Below, one piece after another: positions 6,458 through 6,884 of a DNA stretch of 6,884 nucleotides. Every line of letters begins with the position of its first letter. Position 1 is the first letter of the stretch. The notes under the pieces are model-generated. The model had not been told where the DNA came from. It saw only the letters and a program-made list of their open reading frames with translations, and ran no database searches. Source of the stretch: TWA4 sp051879215 (GTDB lineage Bacteria > Bacillota > Clostridia > Lachnospirales > Lachnospiraceae); contig JBJELP010000268.1 in NCBI GenBank assembly GCA_051879215.1, positions 1 through 6,884 of the forward strand. Direction: 5' to 3'. Both the position numbers and the translations under genes were made by a program.

Positions 6458-6486
6458 AAAAAAAGCTGCTCCCCATGGGAACAGCC
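6458..6486 (-). terminator. Intrinsic terminator, probable expression platform of the cobalamin riboswitch
   Basis: Reading the minus strand, GCTGTTCCC (6485-6477) pairs with GGGAGCAGC (6473-6465) around an ATG loop, with one G-U pair, followed directly by T7 (6464-6458). It lies between the cobalamin aptamer and the cysteine-rich gene, 88 bases before that gene's start. With B12 bound, the terminator should form and cut transcription short. Confidence 0.85.
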
Positions 6487-6619
6487 AGTAATGCGAATAT
6501 GTCACAAACAGAGTATTATGAAATATCGACAGCATATAAATGTATATCAAAATAGTGCATGGCATCATAATACCGGATAGGAATCATATCAGATCAATTA
6601 CCAAGAGCCTGTTCGCCGC
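6487..6619 (-). other. Leader between riboswitch aptamer and terminator
   Basis: About 130 AT-rich bases without a credible gene. On the minus strand a GAACAG (6614-6609), just after the aptamer, is complementary to CTGTTC (6484-6479) in the upstream arm of the terminator and could form part of an antiterminator. Nothing else recognisable is seen here, or in 6370-6457 apart from the ribosome binding site of the cysteine-rich gene. Confidence 0.4.
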
Positions 6620-6775
6620 AGGTTTGTGTATCCATCAAGCAGGTCTCCTGACTAGGATCATTGCCATACCGGCCTTCCCGACTTTCGTCAGTGGTATATC
6701 CGGAGAGGCTCCCCATTACAGTGACGGGATCGTTCCGGAATCACACCGGAATTCCCTCTTAGCCTGTTACAAATG
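6620..6775 (-). promoter_or_regulatory. Cobalamin (B12) riboswitch aptamer
   Basis: On the minus strand the conserved class I core appears in order: AGAGGGAATTCCGGTG (6759-6744), GATCCCGTCACTGTAA, GGGGAGCC, then CCACTGACG, GGGAAGGC, a GATCC segment and the B12 box AGTCAGGAGACCTGC (6653-6639). P1 is plausibly built from TTTGT and CAGG on the 5' side (6773-6763) with CCTG in the B12 box and the downstream ACAAA. It senses adenosylcobalamin or related corrinoids and should repress the genes to its left (cysteine-rich protein, then the ThyX-like protein) through the terminator at 6458-6486. The outer boundaries are approximate. Confidence 0.95.
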
Positions 6776-6824
6776 AATTTATAGCACTTATAACAGGAAC
6801 TTGACTTCAGATTAAGTTGTTAAC

Positions 6825-6853
6825 AAATTAACATATTTCGTTTATTGTGTCAA
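6825..6853 (-). promoter_or_regulatory. Promoter of the riboswitch-controlled operon
   Basis: A perfect -35 TTGACA (6853-6848) is followed after 17 bases by a weak -10 TAATTT (6830-6825), placing the start near 6818, about 45 bases before the aptamer. An alternative is an extended -10 TGCTATAAA (6786-6778) without a clear -35, starting near 6771 at the very edge of the aptamer. Confidence 0.5.
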
Positions 6854-6884
6854 CTGTATTTCACGTTTATGGTATTTTTCAGTT

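Noticed and set aside
6105..6476. 123-codon minus-strand frame overlapping the cysteine-rich gene
   Set aside because: It begins at the riboswitch terminator hairpin, lacks a ribosome binding site and shares its DNA with a clear cysteine-rich family protein in another frame.
6540..6776. 78-codon plus-strand frame across the riboswitch
   Set aside because: It lies wholly on the complement of a structured cobalamin aptamer and leader, and has no ribosome binding site.

Overview
The window looks like chromosome from a Gram-positive anaerobe of the Clostridia, most likely a Lachnospiraceae-type gut bacterium. The reasons are moderate GC content in most genes, strong AGGAGG- or GGGGG-type ribosome binding sites, classical intrinsic terminators, and a corrinoid methyltransferase gene next to a reductive activator gene, as in acetogens and their relatives. 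The species call is inference.

Left part (2-2836, plus strand). The 3' part of an MtaA/UroD-family corrinoid methyltransferase gene overlaps by 8 bases a complete gene for a 2Fe-2S/ASKHA reductive activator of corrinoid proteins (RACE, RamA-like). A strong intrinsic terminator ends the unit. Together they suit a corrinoid-dependent methyl-transfer system; the corrinoid protein and the first methyltransferase are not in view and may lie upstream. Middle left (2890-4350, minus strand): a single MATE-family multidrug exporter with a near-consensus sigma-A promoter.

Middle (4410-5446, plus strand): a small AT-rich cassette encoding 153, 34 and 93 residues. I cannot assign a function to any of them. 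It ends in a perfect 14-bp hairpin. Immediately after the hairpin lie about 40 bases that resemble the first bases of a group IIC intron; these introns typically insert after terminator hairpins. The rest of such an intron is absent.

Right part (5485-6884, minus strand). Reading leftwards there is a promoter, a textbook cobalamin riboswitch, an intrinsic terminator that probably serves as the expression platform, a nine-cysteine protein of the cysteine-rich small domain family, and a divergent ThyX-like (flavin-dependent thymidylate synthase fold) gene 48 bases further on. The layout says that vitamin B12 status controls the cysteine-rich protein and, if the two are co-transcribed, the ThyX-like protein too. 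Corrinoid biology therefore appears at both ends of the window.

The items most worth a second look are the B12-regulated ThyX-like gene with its altered signature motif, the group IIC-like relic behind the terminator, and the unassigned AT-rich cassette.
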